Below are positions 35,451 through 36,459 of a stretch of DNA of 36,459 nucleotides, piece by piece. Position numbers and translations under genes: made by a program. Under the pieces are notes generated by a model. The model was not told the origin of the DNA. It worked only from the letters and a program-made list of their open reading frames with translations, and ran no database searches. The stretch covers positions 1-36,459 of the forward strand of contig DYDE01000028.1 in assembly GCA_020718065.1 (NCBI GenBank), written 5' to 3'. This DNA is from Marinifilum sp. GTDB taxonomy: Bacteria; Bacteroidota; Bacteroidia; Bacteroidales; CG2-30-32-10. Position 1 is the first letter of the stretch; the number at the start of each line of letters is the position of its first letter.

Positions 35451-36455
35451 TTATTGTTTAATAATCAAAGATACAGAAAAAATATTTCTCTGCTTGGAAA
35501 TATTCAAATCATAATTATGCCGATAAAGCAGGTCGAGTCGCTTTTTAACATTTTCGAGTCCAAGACCACCCATCTCTTCTACTTTTTCTTTGTTGGTGTT
35601 ATAGCTGTTTGTGCATTCAAAACGGATAATATTACCAGACTGTCGCAAGCTAACATTTACCACGGGTAATGATCCATTGTAATGAGCATATTTACAAGCG
35701 TTTTCTACAAAAGGAATAAACAATAGCGGGGCAATTTGCTCTTCTTTTTTTTCAATATCAAATGAATAATGAATATAATCGGCTTCTGTAAAACGGATTT
35801 TTTGTAAAACAAATACATTTTCCAAATGTTTTGCTTCCTTTTCTATGCTAACACTTTCGCCTTTCGTTTGATAAAGCATATAGCGCATAACTTCCGACAA
35901 GGTGATAAGCATATTTGAAGCTTTTTGTGGCTGAGAATGTATAAATCCATCGATATTGTTGAGTGTATTGAAAAGAAAATGAGGATTTACCTGCGAACGC
36001 AAAGCCTCTAGTTCGAGTTTGAGGTTGCGTTTTTCGAGTTCGGTTCGCATACCGGCAGATTCAATCCAACGAATAAAGCCTCGTAATAAGCTCCCGCAAT
36101 TTGCAATGATGTAGGTTCCTCCGGTTGTGGTTAACGCCCAGGATGTCTCCAAATTATACTCGTGGGTAAATAGAAATAGTTTGGTGATAATAATAAAAAC
36201 AAAGGAAATACCCACCACGCTGATAATCGAATAAACAAAATATCTTAAAAAGAGGTGCTTTTCGATGAAGCGATACAAAAAAAAGTAGAAGAAATAGAAT
36301 GCTATGGCAGCCCAAATGGCAGCGACCACCAAAGCGTCGAGGTGTTTATAAATGAAGCCAGGTCCTTCGGTCATTTGAAAACTCATTACTCCCGACAGTA
36401 TAAAAAATACTACCCAAAAGAAGAGATGAAGTATGATTTTTAATATAATATTCAT
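35451..36455 (-). CDS. LytS-type membrane sensor histidine kinase
   Basis: 334 aa, starting at an ATG 4 bases from the window edge; a longer N-terminus beyond the edge cannot be excluded. About four transmembrane helices (roughly 5-25, 38-60, 72-95 and 110-130), then the His_kinase domain with LRSQVNPHFLFNTLNNIDGF (conserved phospho-His in NPHFLFN) and an ATPase domain with IPFVENACKYA and GGLGLENVKKRLDLLY. No separate sensor domain exists, so the membrane helices themselves are the likely sensor. It precedes and presumably phosphorylates the LytTR regulator. The promoter lies outside the window. Confidence 0.93.
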   Translation of the reverse strand: MNIILKIILHLFFWVVFFILSGVMSFQMTEGPGFIYKHLDALVVAAIWAAIAFYFFYFFLYRFIEKHLFLRYFVYSIISVVGISFVFIIITKLFLFTHEYNLETSWALTTTGGTYIIANCGSLLRGFIRWIESAGMRTELEKRNLKLELEALRSQVNPHFLFNTLNNIDGFIHSQPQKASNMLITLSEVMRYMLYQTKGESVSIEKEAKHLENVFVLQKIRFTEADYIHYSFDIEKKEEQIAPLLFIPFVENACKYAHYNGSLPVVNVSLRQSGNIIRFECTNSYNTNKEKVEEMGGLGLENVKKRLDLLYRHNYDLNISKQRNIFSVSLIIKQ

Positions 36456-36459
36456 TTTT

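Overview
The window is AT-rich chromosome from a member of the Bacteroidota (Bacteroidetes); the order cannot be fixed. Evidence: starts without Shine-Dalgarno sequences, several upstream regions with the phylum's -7 element TAnnTTTG (three with TTG 20 bases further upstream), an ATP synthase operon lacking atpD/atpC, a LytTR two-component pair, a CxKGE-type lipoprotein family, and a YwqK/MORN-repeat protein with a TonB C-terminal domain. No tRNA, rRNA, CRISPR array, prophage or complete insertion sequence was seen.

Layout. 1-503: non-coding, with two inverted-repeat structures. 504-7630 (minus): CHASE4 sensor kinase, then penicillin-binding protein 1A, glucose-6-phosphate isomerase and the MORN/TonB protein, the last three closely spaced. 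7919-14157 (plus): bactofilin, two small AtpZ/AtpI-like membrane proteins and atpB-E-F-H-A-G. 14365-22279: ferritin; DUF3109 protein; a CAP/OmpA-like fusion; DUF2231 membrane protein; dnaX with a probable slippery site; three tandem paralogous lipoproteins. 22527-23533: an unknown secreted protein whose stop codon touches a 168-base element with 20-base perfect terminal inverted repeats.

23665-29765 (plus) is the most distinctive part: a soluble hybrid histidine kinase (REC-PAS-HisKA-HATPase-REC), then CheB, CheR and a two-receiver class III cyclase with adenylate-type specificity residues. No CheA, CheW or chemoreceptor gene is nearby. This looks like adaptation enzymes reused in a cyclic-nucleotide phosphorelay. 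29795-33902: cytidine deaminase, a VanY-like M15 peptidase and a membrane/spermidine-synthase-like fusion. 34023-36455 (minus): a small outer-membrane barrel candidate and a LytS/LytTR pair in somewhat G-richer DNA.

Four apparent reading-frame openings (PBP1A, CHASE4 kinase, DUF3109 protein, third lipoprotein) begin at TTG; I moved each to the next in-frame ATG, which fits the signal or membrane segment or the upstream terminator better.
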